The notes: generated from the letters alone by a model not told the origin. A stretch of 64,000 bases of DNA from Flavobacterium fryxellicola (GCF_900143245.1 NZ_FRDK01000011.1:1-64000), one strand, 5' to 3'; counted from the first letter of the stretch, positions 25,585-35,538 are shown. Numbers and translations: made by a program.

Positions 25585-25765
25585 TAACAGTAAATTCATA
25601 AACAATTTGTACATAATCAACAACTTAACATTCAAAAAATACATTTAGAGTTTCTCAGTGTTAATATTCTTTATATTGAAGTTTTTTAGCTACATTTATT
25701 CCTGATAAATACATGTCCCACTCCTTTATTTTATTTTTAAAACGCTGTAATCCCCATTTTAGAAC

Positions 25766-27427
25766 ATGAAAAAAAACTACTTAATCCTATTTTTATTTTA
25801 TTTTTTTATCAGCTTAAACGCTCAAAAAAAGTTTATAATTCCAGATAGTCTCTCTAATAAAAGCTGTAACTATTTCAATGAAAAAATAAATTATAAGGAA
25901 AGTGATAGTTTAAAAGAGCGCTTATATGCACAGGCTTGGTTAGCTAAAGCCAAATCCGAAAGAAACGATACGCAAATGGCGCTCGCCTATAAATCCTTAA
26001 TCTATAAATTCGATAAAAAACTCCGACACCTATATGCTGACAGTTCGGTTACTGCTGCTAAAAGAACAAACAGTGCTGAATTGATTGGATCCACTTACAT
26101 GACAAAAGGAATAGTATATTATGATGATAAAGAGATGATGAAAGCATTGGATAATTACCTCATCGCCGAGGATTATATTTCCAAAACAAACGTCGATTAT
26201 CTTATTTACAAATTAAAATATTGCAAAGCGCTAACTAAATATTATCTTGGATTTTATCACGAAGCAATAGCTTTATTCACAGAGTGCGTTACTTATTTTA
26301 AAGAGCAAAATGATCATGCCTATGTCAATTCATTATATTCATTGGGTCAATGCTATAGCAGAGTTAATAAATATCAATTAAGCAGTCAAATAAATCAAAT
26401 AGGAATAAAAGCGTCAATTCAATTTGAAATTTTTAGAATGAAATCATACTTTCTATTTTCTGAAGGTATAAACCAATCTTTTAAACACAACTATGTTGAT
26501 GCTATAAAAAAATTATCGTTGGCATTACCGGATATTAAGAGTAATAAAGATTTTGCCAATGAAACTCTTGCTTATTTTTATATTGGTAAAAATTATTGGT
26601 CTCAAAATCAAAAAGAAAAAGCGGTATTCTATTTCAAAAAAGTAGATATAATTTTCCAACAACAAAACTACATAAGTCCGGAATTAAGGGAGGCTTATGA
26701 ACTACTAATTGATTATTCTCTAACTAAAAATGATAAAAAAGCACATTTACTTTACGTAGGACAACTCTTAAAAATAGATCGATTATTAGAACACAATTAC
26801 AAATATCTTTCAGGAAAAATAACGAAAGTATACGATACCGAAAAACTACTTCAAACGCAACGTAATTTAGAAAACTCCAATAATTCCATAACTGTTATTG
26901 CCATTAGTACCACAGCAGTCTTGATATCAATAATTTCATTCCTTGTTTACAGACATTTTAGAGCTAAAAAATTATTTAAAGAGTTGATGAATCGCCAACC
27001 GGAAAAATCCAAATTATTTTTAGCAAACGGAAGCAAGGAAACCGAACTCGATATCAATCCCGAAGTAGTTGCTGCAATTCTAAAAAAATTGGAAAAATTC
27101 GAATTCAGTAAAAAGTATCTCGAAAAAGAGATGAATTTATTCAAATTGGCTTCTTTATTAAATACAAATACCAAATATGCTTCAAAAATAATTGCAAAAT
27201 ACCGTAACAAAGGAATCATAGAATATATCACTGATCTTAAGATTGAACATATCATAGAACTGCTTAAAAGTGACAATAAATACCGTAATTACAAAAACAA
27301 AGCACTAGGAGACGAAGCTGGGTTTGGTTCTACTCAAAACTTCACAAGAGCTTTTAAAACCCGTACAGGCATATCCCCTAGCTACTTCTGTACGGAATTA
27401 AACAAATCAGTATCCGTAAATACTTAA
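25766..27427 (+). CDS. TPR-sensor transmembrane AraC-family regulator
   Basis: 553 residues. A signal/anchor sequence (NYLILFLFYFFISLNAQ) leads to ~330 residues of tetratricopeptide repeats (MTKGIVYYDDKEMMKALDNY, YSLGQCYSRVNKYQLSSQ), one membrane segment near 370-393 (ITVIAISTTAVLISIISFLV) and a cytoplasmic AraC domain (LASLLNTNTKYASKIIAKY, GDEAGFGSTQNFTRAFKTRT). This layout, common in Flavobacteriia, places the TPR part in the periplasm and the DNA-binding part inside. The signal is unknown. The inverted repeat at 25547-25584 is a candidate operator. Confidence 0.85.
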   Translation: MKKNYLILFLFYFFISLNAQKKFIIPDSLSNKSCNYFNEKINYKESDSLKERLYAQAWLAKAKSERNDTQMALAYKSLIYKFDKKLRHLYADSSVTAAKRTNSAELIGSTYMTKGIVYYDDKEMMKALDNYLIAEDYISKTNVDYLIYKLKYCKALTKYYLGFYHEAIALFTECVTYFKEQNDHAYVNSLYSLGQCYSRVNKYQLSSQINQIGIKASIQFEIFRMKSYFLFSEGINQSFKHNYVDAIKKLSLALPDIKSNKDFANETLAYFYIGKNYWSQNQKEKAVFYFKKVDIIFQQQNYISPELREAYELLIDYSLTKNDKKAHLLYVGQLLKIDRLLEHNYKYLSGKITKVYDTEKLLQTQRNLENSNNSITVIAISTTAVLISIISFLVYRHFRAKKLFKELMNRQPEKSKLFLANGSKETELDINPEVVAAILKKLEKFEFSKKYLEKEMNLFKLASLLNTNTKYASKIIAKYRNKGIIEYITDLKIEHIIELLKSDNKYRNYKNKALGDEAGFGSTQNFTRAFKTRTGISPSYFCTELNKSVSVNT

Positions 27428-27524
27428 AAATATTTTTTTTATTGTGATTTTTATATACACAAAAAAACCTAGAAAAAATCAGCTCTAATCACTCATATAA
27501 CCCTTTAGGTATAATTACTCAAAA

Positions 27525-27581
27525 CGTCAGTTCGAGTGTTTTTTGTGGAGTAAAACGTAGCAAAAAATGTATCGAGAACCG
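27525..27581. repeat. Dispersed GTTCGAGTG/TATCGAGAACC repeat, copy 1
   Basis: CGTCAGTTCGAGTG and TGTATCGAGAACC bracket ~30 bases. Further copies are at 29629-29690 and 30569-30624. The half-sites are partly inverse to each other (GTTCGAG / ATCGAGAAC). The gap 27428-28313 holds only this repeat and the one at 28023. Confidence 0.7.
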
Positions 27582-28022
27582 TTTTTAATTCAAAATTATC
27601 TTATTTCCGAAACAATTTTCCAATTAAAATCACTCAAACTGACGAAAATTAGGACTAAAAACTAATTACAACCAACGGGCTTATTTATTTTTAAAACTAC
27701 ATATCATGGTAAAGATTTTACCGTTCACTTTAGGAAGTGTCCAGCACGACTACTACGGGCTTGACATTTAGAATTTAGCGAGCACCAATAAAAGTCAAGT
27801 GGTCTAATAGAAAAGAATCTCTTAAAGAAAACTATATTCTACCAACTATTCAAGACTCTTAAAAACGCCCTTATAATTTTATACCAAAAAATCACAGTGC
27901 TGATTTTTACTTTGGCCGGCGGGAGTAATCTAAGAGTCAAGTTATAGAGTAAAATCCAACTAAACTTCAACTTTTCCTCGCCCTTAAATAAAAAGCATAG
28001 AAAAACAACGAAGAAGAGAAAT

Positions 28023-28150
28023 GGCAGCACTCCGCGAGTTGAGCCCATAGGGCGAACGGCTCGGGGTGCGGAATGGAACTTTGAGGTAGTTTTCAAGCTT
28101 TTTATTTTCAGGCTTGATTTTTTGTTTCTTTTGCATCAAGGCAAAAGAAA
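28023..28150. repeat. Dispersed repeat, copy 2 (partner of 24275-24411)
   Basis: Shares the GGCAGCACTCCGCGAGTTGAG beginning, the GAACGGCTCGGGGTGCGG middle and the TTTCTTTTGC/GCAAAAGAAA hairpin tail with the copy at 24275. Confidence 0.75.
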
Positions 28151-28313
28151 ACATTAAATAAAACCCAAATAGTTATTATATTAAAAGAAGTCAATAAACA
28201 CCGCCAATTAAAAACAAAAACTCATTTTTTTCTTTCACAACTTGTGAACCACTTGTGATATAAAAACATCCAAAACCTACACTTTTGCACCATAACAACT
28301 TAAAACACAAGTT

Positions 28314-28601
28314 ATGGCAATCGAAATCCTTACCAAAGAAGACCTAAATCAATTTCACAAATCTCTTTTAGAAGATATTAAAGAAATACTTAAAGGCAAA
28401 AATGAGCAATCCAAAAAATGGTTAAAATCAACAGAAGTCAGAAAGCTTCTTAACATCTCCCCTGGTACGCTCCAAAACCTTCGCATTAATGGAACCTTAA
28501 CGTATACTAAAATTGGTGGGACAGTGTATTACGACAATTCTGATATTGAAAAAGTACTAAACGGCAACAAAGTTAATGCGCTACCCACACTCTTCAAATA
28601 A
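28314..28601 (+). CDS. Excisionase-like helix-turn-helix protein (HTH_17 type)
   Basis: 95 residues. After a helical start, residues ~40-80 (STEVRKLLNISPGTLQNLRI, then LTYTKIGGTVYYDNSDIEKVL) form the MerR/excisionase-like winged HTH common on Bacteroidota mobile elements. First gene of a module followed by a winged-helix replication-type protein and a DnaC-like ATPase. Likely regulator or accessory factor of element maintenance. Confidence 0.8.
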   Translation: MAIEILTKEDLNQFHKSLLEDIKEILKGKNEQSKKWLKSTEVRKLLNISPGTLQNLRINGTLTYTKIGGTVYYDNSDIEKVLNGNKVNALPTLFK

Positions 28602-28680
28602 TGTTGTTGTGAGGGAAAAGAAAATCTCATTATCTAGCTAAAAGTCTTAATACTTAATACTCCAATCTTACTACTTCCGT

Positions 28681-29622
28681 ATGAACTACATAAAACACTT
28701 AACCGGGTTTTTTGATAAAGTATCAAAAGACAAAATTCTCAATCCAACACACGTTAGTTTATACATTGCATTATTCCAATTCTGGAATTGCAATCGATTC
28801 AAAAACCCCATCAGTATTTCTCGTGATGAGGTGATGCGAATCAGCAAAATTAGTTCCAAAGCAACCTATCACAAATGCTTAAAAAACTTGCATTCTTTGG
28901 GCTACATCAATTACGAGCCATCGTATAATCCATTCAAAGGAAGTCAAGTATACCTATTTAATTTAGCTAATGAACTAAAACCAATGCCCAAAAGTGAAAG
29001 AAACACCAGTTCAAATACTGAACCTGTTTTTAAACTAGTTGATGAACAACTAGTGAACAAGTCTTGTACTAGTAGTGGTACAGGCACTGAACAAGCGCTA
29101 GTACCTTATATAAACAATACAAATAATACAAACAATCAAAACATTATAAAGATTGTAAACGGGAATGAGCAAGCACAAAATTTTCAAGATGGCGAATCAT
29201 TTTTTAAAAAAGTAGATACTGAAATGCCTTTGGCATTCGCTGACACCAATAAAAATCAAACTGAAAGCGGTCAGCAAAAGAAAGAAAAAAAGTTGCGCGA
29301 AAAAAAGAAATCCTTTTCGGATTCAACGACACAGAAAATAAGCAAAAAAGAATTAGTCGGTAAAGAACCACCACCTTTCGAAGAAGTCAAAACATATTTC
29401 CTAGAACAAATCTTCCCAGAAATCGAAGCACAAAAATTCTTCAATTACTTCTCCAGCAATGGATGGCTAGTAGGCGGCAAAACCCCAATGGTCGACTGGA
29501 AAGCCGCAGCACAAAACTGGATGATAAACGCAAACAAATTTAACTCAAATGAACAAAATCAGCCAAACAGAGCAAAACACCTCAATACAACAATCGACAA
29601 AGACTATTCCGAGCCTTTGTAA
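28681..29622 (+). CDS. Winged-helix replication-type protein of a mobile element
   Basis: 313 residues. The N-terminal ~100 residues form a winged helix (THVSLYIALFQFWNCNRF, ISRDEVMRISKISSKATYHK, LHSLGYINYEPSYNPFKGS) as in plasmid replication initiators and DnaD-like proteins. A low-complexity polar linker follows, and the C-terminus (VKTYFLEQIFPEIEAQKFF, NGWLVGGKTPMVDWKAAAQN) resembles the DnaD C-terminal tail that recruits helicase loader. The next gene is a DnaC/IstB-like ATPase, supporting a replication role. Confidence 0.65.
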   Translation: MNYIKHLTGFFDKVSKDKILNPTHVSLYIALFQFWNCNRFKNPISISRDEVMRISKISSKATYHKCLKNLHSLGYINYEPSYNPFKGSQVYLFNLANELKPMPKSERNTSSNTEPVFKLVDEQLVNKSCTSSGTGTEQALVPYINNTNNTNNQNIIKIVNGNEQAQNFQDGESFFKKVDTEMPLAFADTNKNQTESGQQKKEKKLREKKKSFSDSTTQKISKKELVGKEPPPFEEVKTYFLEQIFPEIEAQKFFNYFSSNGWLVGGKTPMVDWKAAAQNWMINANKFNSNEQNQPNRAKHLNTTIDKDYSEPL

Positions 29623-29628
29623 GCCGTT

Positions 29629-29690
29629 CGTCAGTTCGAGTGATTTTATAAAATTGCGACAAGCTATTTTATAAAATTGTATCGAGAACC
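29629..29690. repeat. Dispersed GTTCGAGTG/TATCGAGAACC repeat, copy 2
   Basis: Same half-sites as 27525-27581 with a slightly longer AT-rich middle (CGACAAGCTATTTTATAAAA). It lies right after the stop of the replication-type gene. Confidence 0.65.
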
Positions 29691-29824
29691 GCTTTAACCC
29701 ATACTCACGATCTGAGCTTTAGAAAGGATAAGTTCTATGACAACTCAAAAGTAATTTTAAAAACGAAGCAACTCAAAGTCCTTATCCTTCGGAGATGGAT
29801 TTAGGGTGAGGAAAAAATTAAATT

Positions 29825-30445
29825 ATGCAAGAAATCAAGTCCCAATACAACTACGAACAAGTAATGCTTTGGCTCGAAAAAAAAGGCGGGGAATTATACG
29901 GAAATCATTTCAAAATCTTGGAAAGCGATCATCCCATAATCTACAAACTCATAGCCTATTTTCTCAAAGATCAACAAACTTGTTTTCAATTTAACATCAA
30001 CCTCAACAAAGGAATAATGTTGAGCGGCCCAGTGGGCTGTGGTAAAACATCGCTAATGAACGTGATGAAATACCTCACCCCTATAGAACATAAATTTCAT
30101 GTAAAACCCTGTCGGGATATCAGTTTCGAATTTATCCAGGATGGCTATGAGATTATCCACAAATACAGCAAAGGAAAGCTCTACGTATCTGAACCCAAAA
30201 CAATTTGCTTTGATGACCTAGGAACAGAAAATAATCTTAAATACTTTGGCAACGAATGCAATGTAATGGCAGAAATACTATTATCTCGCTATGATTTATT
30301 CACTTCTAAAAAACTACAAACCCACATCACCACTAACCTATCAGCGTCCGAAATAGAAACTCATTACGGCAATCGAGTCCGCAGTCGATTACGCCAAATG
30401 ATAAACTTAATTGCCTATGACAAAACCGCTAAAGACAAACGGTAA
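29825..30445 (+). CDS. DnaC/IstB-like AAA ATPase
   Basis: 206 residues with Walker A GPVGCGKTSLMN at ~62-73, Walker B ICFDDLGTE near 130 and an arginine-rich sensor region (NRVRSRLRQM) near the C-terminus. It is most like the helicase loaders or ATPases found beside replication proteins on Bacteroidota mobile elements. Partner of the winged-helix protein upstream. Confidence 0.8.
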   Translation: MQEIKSQYNYEQVMLWLEKKGGELYGNHFKILESDHPIIYKLIAYFLKDQQTCFQFNINLNKGIMLSGPVGCGKTSLMNVMKYLTPIEHKFHVKPCRDISFEFIQDGYEIIHKYSKGKLYVSEPKTICFDDLGTENNLKYFGNECNVMAEILLSRYDLFTSKKLQTHITTNLSASEIETHYGNRVRSRLRQMINLIAYDKTAKDKR

Positions 30446-30568
30446 TAGCTTAAAAATCACTTTCCATAAGTTTCCTTCAGCCCGGTTTATCCAGAACTTG
30501 TTTCGAGAAGTGTATTTCCTGTAGAACAACGAAACAAAAAATACTATCGTGAATCATAATAATTTCTC

Positions 30569-30624
30569 CGTCAGTTCGAGTGTTTTTTGTGCAGTGAAAC
30601 GGAACAAAAAATGTATCGAGAACC
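30569..30624. repeat. Dispersed GTTCGAGTG/TATCGAGAACC repeat, copy 3
   Basis: Third copy, nearly identical to the first, including the GTGTTTTTTGTG and CAAAAAATGTATCGAGAACC parts. It lies just before the next gene and supplies a spurious upstream start for it. Confidence 0.65.
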
Positions 30625-30646
30625 ATCATTAACTAAAAAACAAACC

Positions 30647-31273
30647 ATGAAAAAAATCAACACCTTCTGGAACTGGTTCCAAGATAACAATCAAACCATC
30701 AAAAACCTTATCAATGAAACTCCTAAAAATCAAAAGCATATCGCATTTTGGATAAACAAAAACCTCAACTACTACTGCAGGGAAATTGACTTTATAATTG
30801 TCTTCCCAAAAAAAGAAAATAGCAAAGCAGAATTCATTATCACAGCCAATGGAAACAAAAACTATTTCCACGAGCTAATTACTTTAGTCGATAACGCTCC
30901 CCTACTAAACAGCTGGAAATTCACCGCCTTTATTCAACCAACAACTGAAATAGACAAAATGATGAAGGGCTTAGACGATCCTTACATTTTTCAAGACATT
31001 ACTTTAAAAATTAGCGAACTCAAATTCAAACCAATTCTGTACGATGAAAACATTAAAAAGATGGACATTATGATTTTTCTCAAAAACTACAACCTCCTTT
31101 GTGATACCAAAACATTGAAACAGGCTATCTACGTTATTTTGCAAGAGTTACTGGGTGAAGAAAGATTACATCAAAAAATTAGTTTAGTCCAGTTAGCACA
31201 AATGACAAATAAGGAAGAGGACTTAATTCAGTTGTATGAATTACAACGGTATTTAGACTCTTTTTTAAAATAA
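30647..31273 (+). CDS. Hypothetical 208-aa protein of the mobile module
   Basis: From ATG 30647 (MKKINTFWNWFQDNNQ); the longer frame from 30587 would translate the dispersed repeat and is rejected. Soluble alpha/beta protein with IIVFPKKEN and FIITANGNKNYF segments. I know similar proteins only as hypothetical genes of Flavobacteriia. It is the last gene before the defence island. The following gap contains GGGTATTGCCAAATACCC (31291-31308), a perfect 7-bp-stem hairpin. Confidence 0.6.
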   Translation: MKKINTFWNWFQDNNQTIKNLINETPKNQKHIAFWINKNLNYYCREIDFIIVFPKKENSKAEFIITANGNKNYFHELITLVDNAPLLNSWKFTAFIQPTTEIDKMMKGLDDPYIFQDITLKISELKFKPILYDENIKKMDIMIFLKNYNLLCDTKTLKQAIYVILQELLGEERLHQKISLVQLAQMTNKEEDLIQLYELQRYLDSFLK

Positions 31274-31568
31274 GAAATATCACTAAAAGTGGGTATTGCC
31301 AAATACCCAGAATCCTCGTTCATTTACAATCGACCAACAAAAAAGACGTTAATAAACCCCAATGGGAATTAAAAAATGGTTCTGGCAGTATAACAATGAG
31401 GAAAACCGTAATGAAAAATAATGGAGAAAGTTTAATTTTGCTTGTATCATAGTTCTCTTATCTACAAAAGTGCAATGATAAATCAATTATGAAATCCAAA
31501 ACTAACAATGCAGCAAGAATGCACACTTGGCTTATAAATTTGCAATGTAAACCAATAAAACTTATATC

Positions 31569-32831
31569 ATGGCAGATCAAACTTCTATTACATGTCCAAA
31601 TTGCGGAACTACTATCGATGTGAACGATATTCTAAAACACCAGTTAGAAGATAGTATCCGTAAAGAATTTCAGCAAAAAACAGCAGAACAGATTAAAGAG
31701 TTAACAACTAAAACGGAGGAGTTTGAACTGGCCAAATCCGAATTCGAAGCAAAGAAAAAGCAAGAAAATGAAATGTTTGCTGATCGCTTAGAAAAGGAAA
31801 AAAAGGTGGCTGAAAAAGTGATTACTGCCAAACTTAAATCCAAACTAGAAGAGGAGAGCAAAGAGCAAATTGCTGCTATGGAAAAAGAATTAGCTGAAAA
31901 ATCAAATAAACTTTCTGATTTCAACAAAATGGTAGCAGAGAATGCCAAGTTGCAACGTGAAAAAATGGAAATGAAAGATACCATAGAAGCCGAATCCCAA
32001 AAGCAACTAAACGAAACGCTAACAGTTGAAAGAGAAAAAATTCGTAAGCAAGAGGAAGATAAAAACGAGTTAAAAATAAAAGAATACCAAAAACAAGCGG
32101 ATGATCAGAAAAAATTAATTGAAGAAATGAAGCGCAAACAGGAACAAGGTTCTATGCAACTGCAAGGTGAAGTCTTGGAGTTGGCCATGGAAGAATGGTT
32201 AGCAGCTCAATTTCCTTTAGATACCATCGATGAAATTAAAAAAGGAACTTCCGGGGCTGATTGCTTACAAACGGTTAACACTAGAGAAATACAAAACTGC
32301 GGTACTATTTATTATGAAAGCAAACGTACCAAAGCCTTTCAGCCGGCTTGGATAGAAAAATTCAAGAATGATATTAGAGATAAAAAGGCTAATTTAGGCG
32401 TTTTGGTAACCGAGGTCATGCCTACAGATATGGATCGAATGGGAATGAAAGACGGAATCTGGATTTGTACTTTTGAAGAATTCAAGGGGTTAAGTTCAGT
32501 TTTACGCCAGTCGCTTATTCAAATTAGCCACGCAGTACAATCTCAGGAAAACAAAGGAGACAAAATGGTAATGCTTTATGACTTCCTTACTAGCAATGAG
32601 TTTCGTTTGCAGATTGAAGGAATAGTTGAAGGATTTACTCAAATGCAAACCGATTTGACCTTTGAAAAAAATGCTATGAAACGAATTTGGAACCAACGCG
32701 AAAAACAAATTAATAAAGTAATCAACAATACCCTTGGCATGTATGGTTCGATTCGTGGCATTGCTGGAAATGCGGTGCAAACTATAAAGGCCCTGGAGCT
32801 TGGGACTGAGGTTGATTTAATAGAAGAATAA
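31569..32831 (+). CDS. DUF2130-type coiled-coil protein with nuclease-like C-terminal domain
   Basis: 420 residues. A zinc-ribbon-like start (TSITCPNCGTTIDVND) is followed by a long coiled coil (~25-205), then a C-terminal domain with EVLELAMEEWLAAQFP, GADCLQTVN, YYESKRTKAFQPAWIEKFK and NLGVLVTEVMP, which has the E...D...ExK order of a restriction-endonuclease-like fold (DUF2130). Such proteins are common next to type I restriction genes in Bacteroidota and are thought to act on DNA. It opens the defence island. Confidence 0.8.
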   Translation: MADQTSITCPNCGTTIDVNDILKHQLEDSIRKEFQQKTAEQIKELTTKTEEFELAKSEFEAKKKQENEMFADRLEKEKKVAEKVITAKLKSKLEEESKEQIAAMEKELAEKSNKLSDFNKMVAENAKLQREKMEMKDTIEAESQKQLNETLTVEREKIRKQEEDKNELKIKEYQKQADDQKKLIEEMKRKQEQGSMQLQGEVLELAMEEWLAAQFPLDTIDEIKKGTSGADCLQTVNTREIQNCGTIYYESKRTKAFQPAWIEKFKNDIRDKKANLGVLVTEVMPTDMDRMGMKDGIWICTFEEFKGLSSVLRQSLIQISHAVQSQENKGDKMVMLYDFLTSNEFRLQIEGIVEGFTQMQTDLTFEKNAMKRIWNQREKQINKVINNTLGMYGSIRGIAGNAVQTIKALELGTEVDLIEE

Positions 32832-32876
32832 ATAGTATATTGCACGTAGATTTTAGCTACAAACTATTAGAATAAA

Positions 32877-34517
32877 ATGGAAAAAATTACAATAAGCAAC
32901 TTCAGAAAGGTTAAAGAAACCTGGGAACTCAATCTCGCTCCTATTACATTTTTAACTGGAACAAATAACTCTGGTAAATCAAGTGTAATGAAAGCATTGA
33001 TGTTACTGGATGGTTTTGGTAATTCTAAAAACCATTTTGAATTAAATTTTAATTCGAAACATGCTACAAATCACAAAGTTGATTGTTTTTCTAATGCTAT
33101 AAACAGGCAAAATTTTAAAGAAAAACTTTGGGATATTCATTTTTCGATTGAAAATAATGATTATTTTATTGATTACCATTTTTATCCCTTGGAAAGCCTT
33201 GACGATAGATTTGAAAAAGGTAAACTTAAATCTATAAAGTTTACTAGTAAACACGACAATTCAATATTCATCATATCTAATTTAGCTGGCGATGAATATC
33301 AATTAACAATAGACAATAGTTTTATTCGGTTTAGAAATAATCACTCTGATATTTCAGATGATGAGGAAGATGAAATTACAAAATTGCAAGAAATTTTACT
33401 TGAAAATGAAAAGGAATTAGAAAAATTGCAAGCTTCAATTAAAATCATAAAAGATGAGTCAATTCTTACTGGTTATCCAAAATATTTGAAAACTCCTTCA
33501 GTGGAAGAGAAAATAAAAAGGGTAGAATTAAACATAAGAATAGTTAACAAAAAATTAAAAGCATTAGAAAGCAATAAAAAAGGGGACGATCAACAATTTA
33601 ATCCTATTTTTAATCTAAATGATTTTGAAGGATCTGAATCTATCGACAAAGTACTACGTAGAACATTAAGTAGATATTTTAGAGAAAATGAAAAAGAAAT
33701 TGGCTTAATCAACAACAATAGAGAGATGGCTAGAATTTTAAATCTTTCAGATATAATTGTTGATGCACTGAAACTTAACATCTCCCATTTAACCCCTAAT
33801 CGCAATACACAAACCCGTTTGTATGTAAACGACAGTAGAAACAATGATATTTATGATATCATTAAAAGTTTATCTGAAAACCCAATTAGAAAAAAAAGTA
33901 AAGCAGATGATTTTATTAAACGTTGGATGTCAAAAAATTTCTTTGATATTGGGGAAGACTACAATATTAAACCCATTGAAGGTTTGGCCTCTAAAATAGA
34001 AATAAAAGAAAATGGCGATTGGATTAACCTTGTAGATAAAGGCTTTGGAGCAGGACAAATCTTCACCATTTTACTTCGTATTGCTGATGTGATCAACGAA
34101 GAAAATCTCTTGAAGAATCAAAAAAGAACTAGAAGATTCCGAACTACAACTCCCTTAATACTTATTGAAGAACCAGAAGCTAATTTGCATCCAGCGTTTC
34201 AATCCAAATTAGCAGAATTATTTTTTGAAACATGGAAAGAATTTGGAATTCAATTTATTGTAGAAACGCATTCAGAATACATAATTAGAAATTCACAATT
34301 ACTTTTTCTAAATTATTCTAATCCTGACGATAGTTTATTTCCCGCGATGCAAATACAGCACAATCCCTTCGTAGTCTATTATTTTGATAAAGACGGACCT
34401 TATGAAATGAAATATGAAAATGACGGTAGTTTCAACAAACCGTTTGGAGAAGGATTTTTAGATGTTGTTGATGATATTGCATTAGAAATTTTTCTAAAAA
34501 ACAATAAGCAATCATGA
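32877..34517 (+). CDS. AAA/ABC-type ATPase (AAA_15 with DUF3696-like end), first of two
   Basis: 546 residues. Walker A GTNNSGKSSVMK at ~28-39; a coiled-coil insertion at ~165-245; ABC-type signature region LVDKGFGAGQIFTILL; Walker B LILIEEPEANLHP and the switch VETHSEYIIRNSQL. The C-terminus (YYFDKDGPYEMK, FGEGFLDVVDDIALEI) resembles DUF3696. No TOPRIM domain is present, so it is not an OLD nuclease by itself. It overlaps the next gene by the sequence ATGA, so ATPase and partner are made together, as in two-gene abortive defence systems where the ATPase senses and the partner kills. Confidence 0.85.
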   Translation: MEKITISNFRKVKETWELNLAPITFLTGTNNSGKSSVMKALMLLDGFGNSKNHFELNFNSKHATNHKVDCFSNAINRQNFKEKLWDIHFSIENNDYFIDYHFYPLESLDDRFEKGKLKSIKFTSKHDNSIFIISNLAGDEYQLTIDNSFIRFRNNHSDISDDEEDEITKLQEILLENEKELEKLQASIKIIKDESILTGYPKYLKTPSVEEKIKRVELNIRIVNKKLKALESNKKGDDQQFNPIFNLNDFEGSESIDKVLRRTLSRYFRENEKEIGLINNNREMARILNLSDIIVDALKLNISHLTPNRNTQTRLYVNDSRNNDIYDIIKSLSENPIRKKSKADDFIKRWMSKNFFDIGEDYNIKPIEGLASKIEIKENGDWINLVDKGFGAGQIFTILLRIADVINEENLLKNQKRTRRFRTTTPLILIEEPEANLHPAFQSKLAELFFETWKEFGIQFIVETHSEYIIRNSQLLFLNYSNPDDSLFPAMQIQHNPFVVYYFDKDGPYEMKYENDGSFNKPFGEGFLDVVDDIALEIFLKNNKQS

Positions 34518-35467
34518 AACCACGTATCTACTTAGAAGATAATTTTTTTAATGCATTTAATAATTATCAAGTAAGCCAAAATATTCTTGAAAGCGATAAC
34601 AAAACAGAAAATAAAAATCGGCTAATTGATGTTTTAAAAAACTCTGAAATTCATCTTCCAATATCTGAAAGAGAAGTAATCAAAATTCATAAAAAATTAA
34701 GACAGAATTATGTTCCAACCGATTTTAGAGAATATTATATATTTCTTGCTGTTAAAAATAACAGATTAAAACTAGGTCCAATCAATGGAAACAAACCATA
34801 CTCTTTATTTTTATTAGATAAATGCGATGCTGATATTTTAAGTTTTAATGAATTAAACAACTCAATTAGTGCAGGAGTTAATTACAATTTTGAAGATCCA
34901 TTAATCCCAAAATCTTTTGCTAGTAAGATTGTTGATAAAGAAATGAATGGAATTGTCGTAATCAAACACCGATGCAAAAATGTGTTGATTATTGATCCTT
35001 ATTTATTTGAAGACCAAGATAAAATGGAACCAAAAATACCTAATTTAATAAAGTTGTTAAATGAATTGTATTTAAATAATAGTAATGCAACTTGCCATTT
35101 ATCGCTTTTAGTAAACAATTTAAATAATGATAATCAAGTTATTGCCAAAACAAATTTACTTATAGCTGGAGTTAATAATCCAAATCTAGTTATAAGCGTT
35201 TATGCTCACAAAAAAAATCTTTTTGATAATAATAGGCATATCATGACAGATTATTCGATAATTGATTTACAACATATTTTTGATAGGGATAATGCGTCAA
35301 TTTCATGCGATTTTTTATACGATCATAACATTAAAGATAGCTTCCAAAGAATAAATAAACTCTTAGAAAATATTAGAGATAAATATAATGCGGTACCGAC
35401 TAAAATAGGATTAATAACTAATAAGTTTGGCAATATACTGGAAAATGGTTTATTTGAAGAATTATAA
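34514..35467 (+). CDS. Partner protein of the first AAA ATPase, putative effector
   Basis: 317 residues, not a family I can name. The layout parallels the partner of the second ATPase (54394-55269): both begin with a similar helix (RIYLEDNFFNAFNN versus ELYVEKAFLDKFNSE), have a central beta strand with VLIIDPYLF versus IIINDGYLF, and near the end a basic/acidic cluster NNRHIMTDYS versus SHDRILYSNF. The last feature recalls the HxR-type ends of PLD-like MIT-C domains. I infer an effector or substrate-binding subunit. Coupled to the ATPase by a four-base overlap. Confidence 0.5.
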   Translation: MKPRIYLEDNFFNAFNNYQVSQNILESDNKTENKNRLIDVLKNSEIHLPISEREVIKIHKKLRQNYVPTDFREYYIFLAVKNNRLKLGPINGNKPYSLFLLDKCDADILSFNELNNSISAGVNYNFEDPLIPKSFASKIVDKEMNGIVVIKHRCKNVLIIDPYLFEDQDKMEPKIPNLIKLLNELYLNNSNATCHLSLLVNNLNNDNQVIAKTNLLIAGVNNPNLVISVYAHKKNLFDNNRHIMTDYSIIDLQHIFDRDNASISCDFLYDHNIKDSFQRINKLLENIRDKYNAVPTKIGLITNKFGNILENGLFEEL

Positions 35468-35507
35468 CTTTCTAAAACCACCGCACTAAACCCGCACACC
35501 AACACCT

Positions 35508-35515
35508 TACATTTG
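35508..35515 (+). promoter_or_regulatory. Candidate -7 box of the hsd operon
   Basis: TACATTTG matches the Bacteroidota TAnnTTTG box exactly and is followed by GCGTAAC; it lies 24 bases before the hsdM start, which fits a short leader. Confidence 0.6.
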
Positions 35516-35538
35516 CGTAACAAAATTTAAAACAAAAC

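Noticed and set aside
27839..28096. 85-aa minus-strand frame
   Set aside because: It overlaps the dispersed repeat at 28023-28150 and has no family-like features.
23000..31300. Complete integrative conjugative element
   Set aside because: RteC and replication-type genes are present, but no integrase, relaxase or transfer genes occur in the window.
31362..31421. 19-aa frame MGIKKWFWQYNNEENRNEK as a fourth micro-protein copy
   Set aside because: It shares only short matches with the flank of the micro-gene repeat and has no membrane segment.
32877..35467. OLD-family nuclease, Septu, PARIS or Gabija
   Set aside because: The ATPases lack a TOPRIM domain and the partners show no HNH, UvrD-helicase or DUF4435-like motif that I can see.
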